Assembly: GCF_037971845.1 (NCBI RefSeq)
Contig: NZ_CP150227.1
Location: 1,736,001-1,800,000 of the forward strand
Reading direction: 5' to 3'
Source of the DNA: Paenibacillus sp. FSL R5-0766
Lineage (GTDB): Bacteria; Bacillota; Bacilli; Paenibacillales; Paenibacillaceae
Length of the DNA: 64,000 nucleotides
Part shown: positions 33,439 through 42,272 of the stretch, piece after piece
Layout of the letters: each line of letters opens with the position of its first letter
How positions within the stretch are numbered: the stretch's first letter is position 1
Position numbers and translations under genes: made by a program
Notes under the pieces: model-generated
Database searches by the model: none
The model's input: the letters and a program-made list of their open reading frames with translations, nothing else
What the model was told of the DNA's origin: nothing

Positions 33439-34560
33439 ATGATTAACGAAGAATATTATGTGAAGCTTAATCGAGATGCACAAGAACAGTATCAATCTTA
33501 CAAACAAGAAGCAGAAGCACGGGTACATAGAAGAGAATATACGACAAGTAAACGGTATGACATTTCTCCGTACTGGTATGCGCGCCAAGGTGAAATTCCT
33601 GGAGATATCTCGTATGAAGTGACAGATACCTATTATGAGTTTGATGATGAAGGTAGAATACGGATTTTGGCCTGTGACGATTTAATTGATGGCTACACGT
33701 ATGTTTCATATGATGAAAGTCATATAACGACAAGAACGTATGTCGATGGCGAATTGGACTCAGTCAAGGAATATTTGATACAAGACGGGTTAATCTGTCG
33801 GTCAGTTGAGTATTTTACTCGATTCAATAAATTAGAGTATGAGGATTATATCTATGAAAGCAACAGACTTGTAGAAGTATATCAACCTCAATACGAAAAT
33901 AATGCTCTTTTTGATCACCTTCTTCTCACCTATTTCAAATATGATGAGCAAGGAATTCTCCAGCGAGTGTTAGATGGAACCAAAGGTGTGATCTATGTGA
34001 AGATGCCACCTGAAGAAGTTCTAATACTCCGGGAAACGGTGAAAAAGGAACTCATTCTGACCGTGAAAGACATTATTGATGTTCTCTGTGAAAATCAATC
34101 GGACAAAAGATATTGTTTTCTGTCCATCTACTTACACGATGAAGTTGATACGGTATATTCACCTATTTTTGATCCAGGTTTGCAAGAAATAAGAGAAGAA
34201 CAAATTGAAGAGAAAGATGAAAACGAAGATTACTATTACAACATTTGGAATTCAGGAGAGCATCCTGGAATTGATCAACAAGAACTTACAAATCATGATT
34301 TAATTGAGAAGCTTAGAACTCTTATTATGTATTGGCGTAGCAACGGAGATTGGTGGGAGGAAGGAATGAGATTGTGGAAGGAAGTCGCGTATGACCTCAA
34401 TGAAACGACGAATTGGTCCGATTACTCCCGACTTACGGAAAACTTTGTTGTATTCGTCGAATGGGAGGCGATGGATGTTATGAGTGGAGATTTGCAAGAA
34501 AGCATCCCACCTGCCAAGTTAGAAGTTTTACAATCAGAAGGCTTAGCACCAATCATTTAA
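33439..34560 (+). CDS. hypothetical protein (373 aa) with YD-like repeats
   Basis: A 373-residue acidic soluble protein. The first 190 residues contain repeated short motifs like YYEFDDEGRIRIL, TYFKYDEQGILQRVLDG and SVEYFTRFNKLEYEDY, reminiscent of YD/Rhs-type beta repeats. The C-terminal part is helical with a Trp-rich patch (YWRSNGDWWEEGMRLWKE). No signal peptide. GAGGTGTGAG precedes ATG 33439. Proteins with this layout can be immunity proteins of Rhs-type toxins, but that is only a guess. It lies inside the block bounded by the Nudix repeats. Confidence 0.7.
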   Translation: MINEEYYVKLNRDAQEQYQSYKQEAEARVHRREYTTSKRYDISPYWYARQGEIPGDISYEVTDTYYEFDDEGRIRILACDDLIDGYTYVSYDESHITTRTYVDGELDSVKEYLIQDGLICRSVEYFTRFNKLEYEDYIYESNRLVEVYQPQYENNALFDHLLLTYFKYDEQGILQRVLDGTKGVIYVKMPPEEVLILRETVKKELILTVKDIIDVLCENQSDKRYCFLSIYLHDEVDTVYSPIFDPGLQEIREEQIEEKDENEDYYYNIWNSGEHPGIDQQELTNHDLIEKLRTLIMYWRSNGDWWEEGMRLWKEVAYDLNETTNWSDYSRLTENFVVFVEWEAMDVMSGDLQESIPPAKLEVLQSEGLAPII

Positions 34561-34603
34561 AGTCCATCAAACTCACAAGTAGAAATTTGAGAGAAAAAAT
34601 ATC

Positions 34604-34680
34604 ATTACTGAATATGAATTTGAGCAAAATAAGGAGAAGCTGCTTACCAAGATTAAATGGTTCAGAGACAACTGCATAAT
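34604..34680 (+). pseudogene. short coding remnant
   Basis: A frame without a start reads EYEFEQNKEKLLTKIKWFRD and NCIINN, running into the terminator stem. It looks like the C-terminal end of a lost protein. Weak evidence. Confidence 0.3.
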
Positions 34681-34725
34681 TAACAATGGACGATCACCTA
34701 AAGTGGGCATCCATTGTTAATTTTA
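34679..34725 (+). terminator. intrinsic terminator
   Basis: TTAACAATGGA (34680-34690) and TCCATTGTTAA (34710-34720) are perfectly complementary, followed by TTTTATC. Confidence 0.75.
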
Positions 34726-34754
34726 TCTTCGTAAATTAATTATCTAAGTCAAAC

Positions 34755-35183
34755 TTACTCATTCGTAATATTTATCGTTTCATCAGTGATCGTTTTTCCA
34801 TCACTCCCCAATGCTTGAACCACTAAACGATTGTGTAAGGACTTACCCGCAATATTCCACGTTATTTTCCAACCATCATTCCCACTGGTATCGTATCCGA
34901 TTAGTTCTCTTTCTCCCCATGTCTCTGTCCCAGTTGGAACGGACCAGAAAAGAAGTGTTTCCGCGTTGGTCGTCTCTACAGTGACAGTTAAATCAGAACT
35001 GTTTGCAGGGACTACAACCCAACCTTCTTTTTCAGGGAAGTTAGTCTTAATACTCATGATCATAGGTGCAGACTCTTTTCTTTGCACATCCTCAGACTCA
35101 TGATTTTTCGCAGAGTCTTCTGAAGTGCACGCAGTGAGAAGAAGAAGGAAAAAAAGAAGCAGATAGAATGCTTTTTTTGTCAT
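34755..35183 (-). CDS. small lipoprotein
   Basis: A 142-residue lipoprotein with a very hydrophobic signal peptide and lipobox LTAC (about Cys18), then a charged linker and a beta-sandwich-like domain (WVVVPANSSDLTVTVET, TLLFWSVPTGTETWGE). AAGGAGGTGATAATA precedes the ATG. Resembles Ig-like extracytoplasmic domains; function unknown. It lies inside the Nudix-bounded block. Confidence 0.75.
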   Translation of the reverse strand: MTKKAFYLLLFFLLLLTACTSEDSAKNHESEDVQRKESAPMIMSIKTNFPEKEGWVVVPANSSDLTVTVETTNAETLLFWSVPTGTETWGERELIGYDTSGNDGWKITWNIAGKSLHNRLVVQALGSDGKTITDETINITNE

Positions 35184-35254
35184 TATTATCACCTCCTTCT
35201 ATAATTTTGAATGAATAATCTATATTATAGAAAAAAATTAAATAAAATTCCAAA

Positions 35255-35286
35255 AAAAACGCCAAACTTTACGTTTGACGTTTTTA
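35255..35286 (-). terminator. terminator of the SpoIID-domain gene
   Basis: On the minus strand, AAAAACGTCAAAC pairs with GTTTGGCGTTTT, with one A-G mismatch, and a run of eight T follows. It lies just 3' of the SpoIID-domain gene. Confidence 0.75.
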
Positions 35287-35301
35287 ATCTGAACTAAATG
35301 A

Positions 35302-36360
35302 TTAATAGTTCCCAGTTTGGATGTATCCACTACTTTTATCAGAAAAACTGTAATAATAGCTTAGTATAGTGTAGTAGTTATACTCTGGATAATTTTGTGC
35401 AATATATTGTGTGCCCCATTGACTTAACACTCCACCCCAAGCTGTACCAATATCCCCTTCTGATCCTGCTCTATATTGAGCGTCAAAAACTTTGCCATCA
35501 GAATTGACCATGAAAATTCCTGATACAGCATTAACGGCATTATTTGTAGCTGTTTGTCCAGAATTTGGAACATAATGTTGGTAATTTTGCCAGCGGTCTG
35601 TCAAGTGTGCCCCATAATCTGTTGCAGGTTTTCTTGGGTAAGTGGCGTTATACCATGCATATGTCTTAATTGTTACTGCTCCAGCTTTCAATGACTCTGA
35701 TTTCCATGATCCATACCACTCGTTTGGCAATACATTCTTAGCGTAAGTGTCAAAGCCGATATTGGTGATTGTTCCGGAACCAGTAATATACAATTTAAAT
35801 GTTGATGGCGTACTAGTAGCACTTAGAGGTTGTATATCGCCCGAATTACCCTGAGCGTTAACTCCGTTCTTAGCTTTTTCCAAATTTAATTGTTCTCTAG
35901 GTTTCTTAATCGTAGTCGTTTCGGGAAAATCCTGATTTAGATCTATACTATTTTCATCTACTATTTGATTCAATTCTTCATGTTGTGAATCTTCTTTAAT
36001 AGTAGTTTGCTGGATAGATTTATTTTCAAAGTTTACTATATGCCCTTGTTCTCTTTCTTTAACTACGTTATTTGCTTGTTGCTCAGCTGCTGAATTAAAT
36101 GCATAACCAAGAGCTACAAGTTCATCAATGTTATAAACATTTTCATGACCAATAATATATTCTTGTCCGTTTAGTTTCCCTGTTGCAATTAACTCATATT
36201 TAACACCATTGTAGAAGAATTCACTTTCTTTATTGACTGTATAATTAAAACCAACATAGTAATATCCGATATCCGTATATGCTGAGCTAATGTCAGCAAA
36301 ATAGGGCTCTACTTTTAGTATATTATTGGAAGGAAGTTTTTTAGCCTCAAATACACTTAC
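35302..36360 (-). pseudogene. SpoIID/LytB-domain protein, truncated at its 5' end
   Basis: The minus strand is open for about 350 codons from a breakpoint at about 36360 down to 35302, but it has no start codon, ribosome binding site or signal peptide at its upstream end. The first in-frame alternative start is TTG 35973, giving 223 residues. The C-terminal half is a SpoIID/LytB domain: VLPNEWYGSWKSESLKAGAV, then TIKTYAWYN, SQWGTQYIAQ and YTILSYYY are typical. Such proteins bind or cleave denuded glycan or act as amidase enhancers at the cell wall. The N-terminal half (VSVFEAKKLPS to SQHEEL) has no recognised domain. The coding sequence runs straight into the antisense of the Nudix copy at 36361, so its 5' end was lost by recombination. 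Confidence 0.8.
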
Positions 36361-36565
36361 TGCTACCGTATTCGTAGGATATGTGGATGAAAGCCAGCCT
36401 GTCCGGTTAAATCATGAACATACCGAGTACCAATGGATGACGTTTGACGAAGCCAAAGAAAATGCAGCATTACCCGGCATTGATGATATTTTGGATTTTG
36501 TTGAAAAACATTTTGCCAGAAAAGCCCCTTCCAAGTGGCTTCGGATTAATGGTGAGAATAACTAG
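36361..36565 (+). pseudogene. 3' fragment of a Nudix gene (direct repeat of 33157-33360)
   Basis: Reads VFVGYVDES, then RLNHEHTEYQWMTFDEAKEN and IDDILDFVEKHFARKAPSKW to TAG 36563. About 90 percent identical by eye to the last 200 bases of the Nudix gene at 32869, best in the first 140 bases. The Nudix box is missing, so it cannot be active. It begins abruptly at the breakpoint with the SpoIID-domain gene. Confidence 0.9.
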
Positions 36566-36568
36566 GAG

Positions 36569-37015
36569 GTGGAACTCATCACGTACAAGACGATTTATCC
36601 AAGAGCATGGTTGAGCCTACTATGTATGTTGATCATTGAAGCTATACTTTTCAGGGATGGTATTTACGATAGAAATGGTATTCTGAAGTACTCCCTGATC
36701 GTTATATTGACCTTTATTCTCGGTTATATCGTTTTTCTGCTCTGGCGTTTATTTTTCACTAAACCCAGTATTACGCTGGAAAGCGATCATGTGATTTCTA
36801 TGAAACATCAGAGATATGATGCATCTCAGATTGAGTGTATTTATATGAATTACAGACGCATTGGCATCAAACTCTATGGTAAACGGTTAGTGCCGATGGA
36901 TCTATGTTTTTATTTTCAACGAGGTCAGGAGTCCGCAGGCGTAGAAGCTGTGCATGAATGGGCGGCGCGAAACGACAAAGAGATTAAACATAAATTGTTT
37001 CAAACCGTGGGGTAG
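36569..37015 (+). CDS. membrane protein (2 TM) with C-terminal PH-like domain
   Basis: About 145 residues: two membrane helices (about 12-30 and 38-62) followed by a soluble domain of about 80 residues (SITLESDHVISMKHQRYDAS, QIECIYMNYR), similar to short PH-like domains of Bacillales membrane proteins. AGGAGG (36563-36568) touches GTG 36569, leaving no spacing. The codon eight bases downstream is ATC at 36578, where ATG would be expected (ATC ACG TAC). The natural start codon may thus be mutated or an ATC start may be used. Function unknown. Confidence 0.65.
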   Translation: MELITYKTIYPRAWLSLLCMLIIEAILFRDGIYDRNGILKYSLIVILTFILGYIVFLLWRLFFTKPSITLESDHVISMKHQRYDASQIECIYMNYRRIGIKLYGKRLVPMDLCFYFQRGQESAGVEAVHEWAARNDKEIKHKLFQTVG

Positions 37016-37073
37016 AACAGTGCGTTTGTGAATATAAGGAATCGTTGAGGCTGAGGATTTTGGAGGAGTAGCG

Positions 37074-37180
37074 ATGCAAACAATAGAGCAGTTTCTAACG
37101 AGATCGATCGGAAGTGGTCGAGGTGTTAGGCTTTACGAGATCTGTTATCGCTAACACGATTATTGACGTAGATTTCTAAA
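37074..37180 (+). pseudogene. short frameshifted remnant
   Basis: ATG 37074 with GGAGGAG upstream reads MQTIEQFLTRSIGSG and ends at a TAA near 37152. In another frame the sequence continues EVLGFTRSVIANTIIDVDF to TAA near 37178. A single frameshift would join them into a roughly 35-residue peptide. Probably the remainder of a deleted gene. Confidence 0.35.
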
Positions 37181-37200
37181 AACCAGTAGGAGAGGTGCTT

Positions 37201-38064
37201 ATGAGATATCTAACGAAAGAATGGTATGAGCTGTGTCAACAGACACATCTTCATTTTGGTTTAAGAGTACATAACGGAGCTAACGAGTCAGATGAGAATC
37301 TATTTTTAAGGCTGTATAAAAGAAAGGAAAAAGCACATGTGAAGCAGGAGCGAGAGCTATATAACTTGGACCCACGTTTCATGCTGGAGCATGATGGACA
37401 GGTGCTCACTCGCCTAGACAAAGCTTTCGGTGAGGAAGAAGTGACAGAAGAGGATCAGATCGTTTATCACATGCCTCCGGAAGAACGAGCGCATATCGAG
37501 AAACTCATTGCAGAATATGATGTGCGCCCTCCTTTTGATGAGAAGAAATGCAAGGAAGAGTACAAAGAATCGATGGAGTCGAGTTTTCAATACAAGGCGG
37601 AACATTTGCCACAGGAAATCGTTGAACAAATTGCGGATATTCGTGTGTTTACTTTGGGATATTGCACGAGAAAGATGCTACAGCAATTGAAGAAACAGAG
37701 TGCGCACAATTGGAGACGTGTGGAACACACATCGAAAGAATTTAGAGAAGTGATGATGGCACAGGATATTTCCGATGAAATACATAGCCGGGTTCAATAT
37801 CATGATTGTACGATAACGGAACTGCTGACAGGGGATGAGGTGGTCATTCGTTTTGACACCCGTGGGGGCTTCACCAATATAAATAAACTTACGCTGGTTG
37901 CACCCGAAATCATCAAGCAAGACGGTGGGATTGTAGGCAGTTACTGGCTGTATCAAGAGCTGTATCGGATCGATAACGGATATGAGCTTCATGTTTTATT
38001 TGATGGAGAGAATATGCCTGAATTGATTGTTCGCTGTGCTGACATTCTCGTAGAGGTAGAATGA
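37201..38064 (+). CDS. DUF4085 family protein
   Basis: A 287-residue soluble protein. The N-terminus MRYLTKEWYELCQQTHLHF is the family hallmark (DUF4085). The C-terminal segment VIRFDTRGGFTNINKLTLVA and IIKQDGGIVGSYWLYQELY is also typical. Function unknown. AGGAGAGG precedes ATG 37201. Its stop overlaps the following reading frame (ATGA), so the two are probably coupled. Confidence 0.8.
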   Translation: MRYLTKEWYELCQQTHLHFGLRVHNGANESDENLFLRLYKRKEKAHVKQERELYNLDPRFMLEHDGQVLTRLDKAFGEEEVTEEDQIVYHMPPEERAHIEKLIAEYDVRPPFDEKKCKEEYKESMESSFQYKAEHLPQEIVEQIADIRVFTLGYCTRKMLQQLKKQSAHNWRRVEHTSKEFREVMMAQDISDEIHSRVQYHDCTITELLTGDEVVIRFDTRGGFTNINKLTLVAPEIIKQDGGIVGSYWLYQELYRIDNGYELHVLFDGENMPELIVRCADILVEVE

Positions 38065-38078
38065 GGGAGGCCAAGAAG

Positions 38079-38372
38079 ATGAATATGGAGGGAATAGAGA
38101 TGGAATGGACCACCAGTACCTTTGGTTATTTATCTACTCCCGTATTTGTCGTGGGTATTGCGTGTTATTTCTTTCCTGATTTTCTATACAAAATATTTGT
38201 TCTGATGAGATATCGAGAAATAAAACCGAATCACGAGTTTGAAGATAACCCACCTAATAGTGATATCCCTAAACATATAGAGATAATATTAAAAGTACTA
38301 GGCACCACTATGGTTATCCTGGGGATTATATGGTTTTGGTTTTCAGAAGAGTTTTACAACTTATTTTTTTGA
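38079..38372 (+). CDS. small membrane protein (2 TM)
   Basis: About 97 residues with two hydrophobic helices (near the N-terminus and at the C-terminus) and a short polar loop rich in Asn and Pro. The start is uncertain: ATG 38079 follows GGGAGG by about nine bases; ATG 38100 follows GGAGGG by six; ATG 38061 overlaps the previous gene. Function unknown. Confidence 0.6.
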   Translation: MNMEGIEMEWTTSTFGYLSTPVFVVGIACYFFPDFLYKIFVLMRYREIKPNHEFEDNPPNSDIPKHIEIILKVLGTTMVILGIIWFWFSEEFYNLFF

Positions 38373-38394
38373 CAGCAAGGAGTTGAACACCATT

Positions 38395-38610
38395 TTGGAG
38401 TTTTATGGAGCTTTAGTAGTATCACTTATAAGTTTTATTGTGGTTCTTATCTTTGCTGCAATTGTACGGTATGCGATAGATTCATCCAAAACATCGAAAA
38501 AGCTGGATGTATTAATCAAAGAAGTACACTATCTGAAAACTGAAATTAAAAAATTGCAACACCATAAGCAGCAAGATGGTAGCAAGCATATTATTGACGA
38601 AAAAGTATAG
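38395..38610 (+). CDS. small membrane protein with coiled coil
   Basis: About 71 residues: one membrane helix (about 5-28) followed by a charged heptad-like segment (SKKLDVLIKEVHYLKTEIKK). TTG 38395 (or TTG 38383, which touches AAGGAG) is the likely start. Function unknown; small anchored coiled-coil proteins like this are common in Paenibacillus. Confidence 0.5.
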   Translation: MEFYGALVVSLISFIVVLIFAAIVRYAIDSSKTSKKLDVLIKEVHYLKTEIKKLQHHKQQDGSKHIIDEKV

Positions 38611-38653
38611 ATGAACGACACGACTTGAAATTTGTCTAAGAAAGGAACAGACC

Positions 38654-39202
38654 ATGATGAAACCACAGGGAAACGTACAAGCTGTTTTTATAGACAGAGA
38701 TGGAACTATCGGTGGTACAGGTCATTTTATTCATCCGAGAGATTTCAGATTATACCCAAATGCTCAAGAAGCAATTATGCTTTTGAAACGAGAAGGAATT
38801 ATGGTACTGGCTTTTACGAATCAATATCGAATCTCACGTGGAGAAGCAAGTGTTGAGGATTTTGAAGAGCAATTTCGCGAGTATGGATTCGATCACTCCT
38901 ATATATGTCCGCATGAGCAAGAATGCAGTTGCAGAAAGCCTAAACCCGGAATGTTATTACGGGCATCAGAGGAACTCGGTCTGGATTTATCCAAATGCAT
39001 CGTTATTGGAGATGTAGGAGATACAGATATGCTTGCTGCCCATGCCGTAGGAGCGACCAAGATCATGGTGCGAACAGGCTGGGGGGAATCTTCATTAACT
39101 AAATTCAGAGACAAATGGACGGAGACCGAACCTGATTATATCGCAGAGGATATTTGGGATGCCGTACAATGGATCATTCATGGAAGAGAATTCAGAGAAT
39201 AA
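38654..39202 (+). CDS. HAD-IIIA family phosphatase (GmhB/HisB-N-like)
   Basis: A 182-residue HAD phosphatase. VFIDRDGTIGG (about residues 11-21) holds the nucleophile Asp and acid/base Asp, FTNQ is motif II, and CPHEQECSCRKPKPGML (about 91-107) is the zinc-binding loop with motif III Lys that distinguishes GmhB/HisB-N. GDVGDTDMLAA is motif IV. It probably removes phosphate from a sugar or histidinol phosphate. AAAGGAACAG precedes the ATG. The Nudix gene at 39223 follows closely. Confidence 0.88.
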   Translation: MMKPQGNVQAVFIDRDGTIGGTGHFIHPRDFRLYPNAQEAIMLLKREGIMVLAFTNQYRISRGEASVEDFEEQFREYGFDHSYICPHEQECSCRKPKPGMLLRASEELGLDLSKCIVIGDVGDTDMLAAHAVGATKIMVRTGWGESSLTKFRDKWTETEPDYIAEDIWDAVQWIIHGREFRE

Positions 39203-39222
39203 AAGACAGGAGGTACCTGTGT

Positions 39223-39696
39223 ATGGGCATGTCAGACTATTACAAAAACCTGAGGGGCAAGATCGGCAACGAGCTTGTTTTTATGCCGGGTGTAGCTGGG
39301 ATTATCCGAAATGAACAAGGGAAGATCCTGTTCGGTCGTAAACATAACGAATCAACTTGGGGGTTGATAGCCGGAGCAATTGAGCTTGGTGAGACACCGG
39401 CCCAAGCGATGGTAAGAGAGGCACTGGAAGAGACAGGTCTGGTTGTTGAACCGGAGAAGATTATCGGAATATACGGGGGTGAAGCAAGAAGGTTTACATA
39501 CAGCAATGGTCATCAGGTTGAATATTTGACTATCGTATTTGAATGCAGGATCAAATCTGGGCAACTCACGCCCGATAATGAAGAAATGAAGGATCTGCAG
39601 TTTTTCCCCGAGGATCAGCTCCCACCCATGGCAAACCAGTACCCAGATTATATTTTTAGTTCCAATCAAGAAGAACGTGCCCATTTTGAAAGGTAA
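39223..39696 (+). CDS. Nudix hydrolase
   Basis: A 157-residue Nudix protein with box GAIELGETPAQAMVREALEE followed by TGL (about residues 47-69), complete. PGVAGIIRNEQGKILFGRK is the usual first strand pair. ATG 39223 with AGGAGG nine bases upstream; the frame upstream overlaps the HAD gene and is not used. Probably cotranscribed with the HAD phosphatase. Substrate unknown. Confidence 0.88.
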   Translation: MGMSDYYKNLRGKIGNELVFMPGVAGIIRNEQGKILFGRKHNESTWGLIAGAIELGETPAQAMVREALEETGLVVEPEKIIGIYGGEARRFTYSNGHQVEYLTIVFECRIKSGQLTPDNEEMKDLQFFPEDQLPPMANQYPDYIFSSNQEERAHFER

Positions 39697-39710
39697 GCCA
39701 AGCCACTGTG

Positions 39711-39804
39711 CCGAATTGGGCTGAGTAACAAGCATCATCCGGATGATCTGCCTGAGTATTTGAAGGCTTGGCATGAATGGAGGCGATTATGTCAGGAACT
39801 TTGA
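39711..39804 (+). pseudogene. C-terminal gene remnant
   Basis: A start-less frame reads GLSNKHHPDDLPEYLKAWHE and WRRLCQEL, ending TGA 39802. It looks like a true protein tail. No upstream partner remains. Confidence 0.35.
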
Positions 39805-39875
39805 ACTAACAAACTTTTTACAGCTATCGTAAATGCCTTAGATCAGACTATACAAGACAGGAGAGATATCACAAG

Positions 39876-40436
39876 TTGGATAACAAAAGTAGTTTGAATC
39901 GTCCGAATTCTTGGACGACCTCCGAGATGCTTCATGGCGACTTACTTGCCAGTAAAGAACTTATCTATGACAAGTGTGGCTTTGGTTGCTCACAACCATA
40001 TGAAGAAGCACAAAATGCTGAATATGGGGCATATGTGTTCACCATAAATTCTCTCTCCATTCGATTTCGTGTTGCCAAAACCACCCCAACCAAGATTGGA
40101 CAATTTGTTACTCTGTGGCAGCGGGGTGAGGATGGAACGACACAGCCATATGATGGATCAGATTCAGCAGATGTGTATGTCATTAGTACGCGCATAGGTA
40201 GCCACTTTGGTCAATTTGTATTTCCGAAGCATGTATTGTTACAGCGAGATATCCTATCGAATCAAGGCAAAGGTGGCAAGCGTGCCATACGTGTATATCC
40301 GCCTTGGGATAAACCAACAAGTAAACAGGCTCTAAAAACGCAGCAATGGCAGCTGGAATACTTCCTGGAAGTACCTTTTACCGAACCATTGAACTGTGAT
40401 CAAGCTAGGGTACTTTATGGCACGCCTAGCGATTAA
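39876..40436 (+). CDS. MepB family protein
   Basis: A 186-residue protein of the MepB family. YGAYVFTINSLSIRFRVAKTTPTKIGQFVTLW (two adjacent pieces, about residues 51-82) and RIGSHFGQFVFPKHVL are characteristic, as is the C-terminal KGKRAIRVYPPWD-like strand (KGGKRAIRVYPPW). In Staphylococcus mepB lies with the MepRA multidrug efflux genes, but its own function is unknown. TTG 39876 is a tentative start; GGAG lies about 15 bases upstream. Single gene here, without MepR or MepA. Confidence 0.85.
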   Translation: MDNKSSLNRPNSWTTSEMLHGDLLASKELIYDKCGFGCSQPYEEAQNAEYGAYVFTINSLSIRFRVAKTTPTKIGQFVTLWQRGEDGTTQPYDGSDSADVYVISTRIGSHFGQFVFPKHVLLQRDILSNQGKGGKRAIRVYPPWDKPTSKQALKTQQWQLEYFLEVPFTEPLNCDQARVLYGTPSD

Positions 40437-40612
40437 AGTAAGCGAAACAGTAGCCCAGCATCTCCAAACTCTTCTCCTCTGAATATCAGCTTTTCACCGA
40501 TCTTTTCGAAAGATATCCTCTATTCGTTATTTCTCAGTACTGAAGCGTGTATTATGTCCTCCACTGTTAAAAATAGTGAACGTCAATTCATTTGATTTTT
40601 TTGAAATTGTGC

Positions 40613-40643
40613 TTGCCTTAATGTGAACATTAAGCCTTAGGAT
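40613..40643 (+). promoter_or_regulatory. MerR-type promoter with 19-bp spacer
   Basis: TTGCCT (-35) and TAGGAT (-10) are 19 bases apart, and a perfect palindrome CTTAATGT-GA-ACATTAAG (40617-40634) fills the spacer. This is the classical layout for activation by a MerR-family protein through DNA untwisting. It controls the MerR and aldo/keto reductase genes downstream. Confidence 0.88.
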
Positions 40644-40698
40644 GTAAAAGAACCAGCCAAATGCATCCAAAAATGAACATAAAGGAGGAGTCAGCATT

Positions 40699-41115
40699 AT
40701 GGCTTTTTCGATAAAAGAAGCTTCGGAGCGGCTGGGTTGTCCTGCACATAAAATTCGTTACTACGAGAAGGAGGGACTGCTCCCTTACATTCAACGGGAT
40801 CAACATGGAAATCGGATGTTCGAGGAAGAACATCTGGATTGGATGAGACTGATGTCTTGTTTCCGGGCAACGGGTATGAAGGTAGCTACCCTGAAACATA
40901 TGGTTAGTCTGGCGCTGGATGGTGATTCAACGATTCCACAACGGAAAGCGGTCCTTCACGAATACAAAGAGGAGTTACATCGCCGCCAACTTGAAATTGC
41001 CGAAGCACTTGCAGCGGTGAATAACAAATTGAACATCTATGAAGACATAGAAACAGGAAAGCTTCCTTCAGAAAGCAAGCTGCTAGATCAAATGGAAAGC
41101 ATCGGCAAAAACTAA
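40699..41115 (+). CDS. MerR-family transcriptional regulator
   Basis: A 138-residue regulator. [20 protein letters not shown] is the MerR HTH, followed by [20 protein letters not shown] (wing) and a long coiled-coil dimerisation helix. No Cys metal site at the C-terminus, so it belongs to the AdhR/NmlR-like or TipA-like group responding to aldehydes or other small molecules. It probably activates its own promoter at 40613 and the adjacent aldo/keto reductase. AAAGGAGGAG precedes the ATG. Confidence 0.9.
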   Translation: MAFSIKEASERLGCPAHKIRYYEKEGLLPYIQRDQHGNRMFEEEHLDWMRLMSCFRATGMKVATLKHMVSLALDGDSTIPQRKAVLHEYKEELHRRQLEIAEALAAVNNKLNIYEDIETGKLPSESKLLDQMESIGKN

Positions 41116-41140
41116 TATTAACGGATGGAGAGATGGAGAT

Positions 41141-42112
41141 ATGAAGCAAAGAGTGCTGGGAATTAGCGATATCGTCGTATCTTCAATTGGACTGGGAATT
41201 ATGGGCATGTCTCCGGGGATGTACGGCGAAACCAATGATGAGGATTCAATAAAGACCATCCATCACGCGCTGGAGATTGGCGTTACACTGCTAGATACAG
41301 CTGATGTGTATGGTAATGGTCATAATGAAGAACTACTGGGGAAAGCACTGAAGGGACGTCGCGATCAGGCCATTATTGCTACCAAATTTGCGTATACCCC
41401 GAACTATGAGACGTTGAATGGTCATCCGGATTACGTGAAAAAGGCTGTAGAAGCAAGTCTTCGCAGGCTGGACACCGACTATATTGATCTGTATTACCAA
41501 CACAGGGTAGATCCTCAGATTCCGATTGAGGAAACGGTTGGCGCGATGGCTGACTTGGTTAAAGAGGGGAAAGTCCGCTGCCTTGGCTTGTCGGAAGCAT
41601 CGGCTTCCACTTTACGCCGTGCACACGCCGTTCATCCAATCTCTGCGTTGCAGAGCGAATACTCCCTGTGGAGCAGGGATATTGAGGACGAGATTCTACC
41701 AACTGCTAGAGAACTGAGTATTACCCATATTGCATACAGTCCATTAAGCAGAGGGTTTATGTCAGGTGAGATACGGAAATTCGAAGATTTGGATGTTAAT
41801 GATCTGCGCAGATATATGCCGAGGTTCCAAGGAGAAAATTTTGCCAAAAATATAGAAGTTGTGGATAAAATCAAAGAGATCGCCATGGAGAAGAGTTGCA
41901 CGCCTGCACAATTGGCTTTAGCTTGGACAGTGGCTAATAACGCATTGCCGATTCCGGGAACGAAACGAATCAAATATTTGGAGGAAAACGCGAAGGCTGC
42001 AACGATTGAACTGACATCTGATGACTTAGCTCGCATTGAAAAGGTAAGTCCTCAACATGAGGTCCATGGAACACGTTATATGAAAGAAATGATGACTCAG
42101 CTTAACGGGTAA
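41141..42112 (+). CDS. aldo/keto reductase
   Basis: A 323-residue TIM-barrel oxidoreductase (AKR, YafB/YdhF-like AKR13 group). [20 protein letters not shown] carries the catalytic Asp and Tyr; KFAY supplies the Lys and YQHRVD the His. [17 protein letters not shown] is the NADPH-binding C-terminal strand. It reduces aldehydes or ketones with NADPH. It is 25 bases behind a MerR gene with a spacer-type promoter, so induction by reactive aldehydes is likely. RBS: GGAGAGATGGAGAT. Confidence 0.92.
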   Translation: MKQRVLGISDIVVSSIGLGIMGMSPGMYGETNDEDSIKTIHHALEIGVTLLDTADVYGNGHNEELLGKALKGRRDQAIIATKFAYTPNYETLNGHPDYVKKAVEASLRRLDTDYIDLYYQHRVDPQIPIEETVGAMADLVKEGKVRCLGLSEASASTLRRAHAVHPISALQSEYSLWSRDIEDEILPTARELSITHIAYSPLSRGFMSGEIRKFEDLDVNDLRRYMPRFQGENFAKNIEVVDKIKEIAMEKSCTPAQLALAWTVANNALPIPGTKRIKYLEENAKAATIELTSDDLARIEKVSPQHEVHGTRYMKEMMTQLNG

Positions 42113-42272
42113 AAATGAGGAGAAAAAGGAAGTATGATTTAGTGGCATATCCTGTATAATTTAGAGAACAATCAGGTTAGCATTTCTGTAGAGAGTGAAG
42201 GATCTACGATTGGAAAATAGGGTATCCCTATTATGGGAGTGTTGCTACTGCCACTTTGACTGGAGTGTGGTC

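Noticed and set aside
40437..40600. Possible small gene between MepB and MerR genes
   Set aside because: No frame with a start signal; only the MerR-type promoter is supported.
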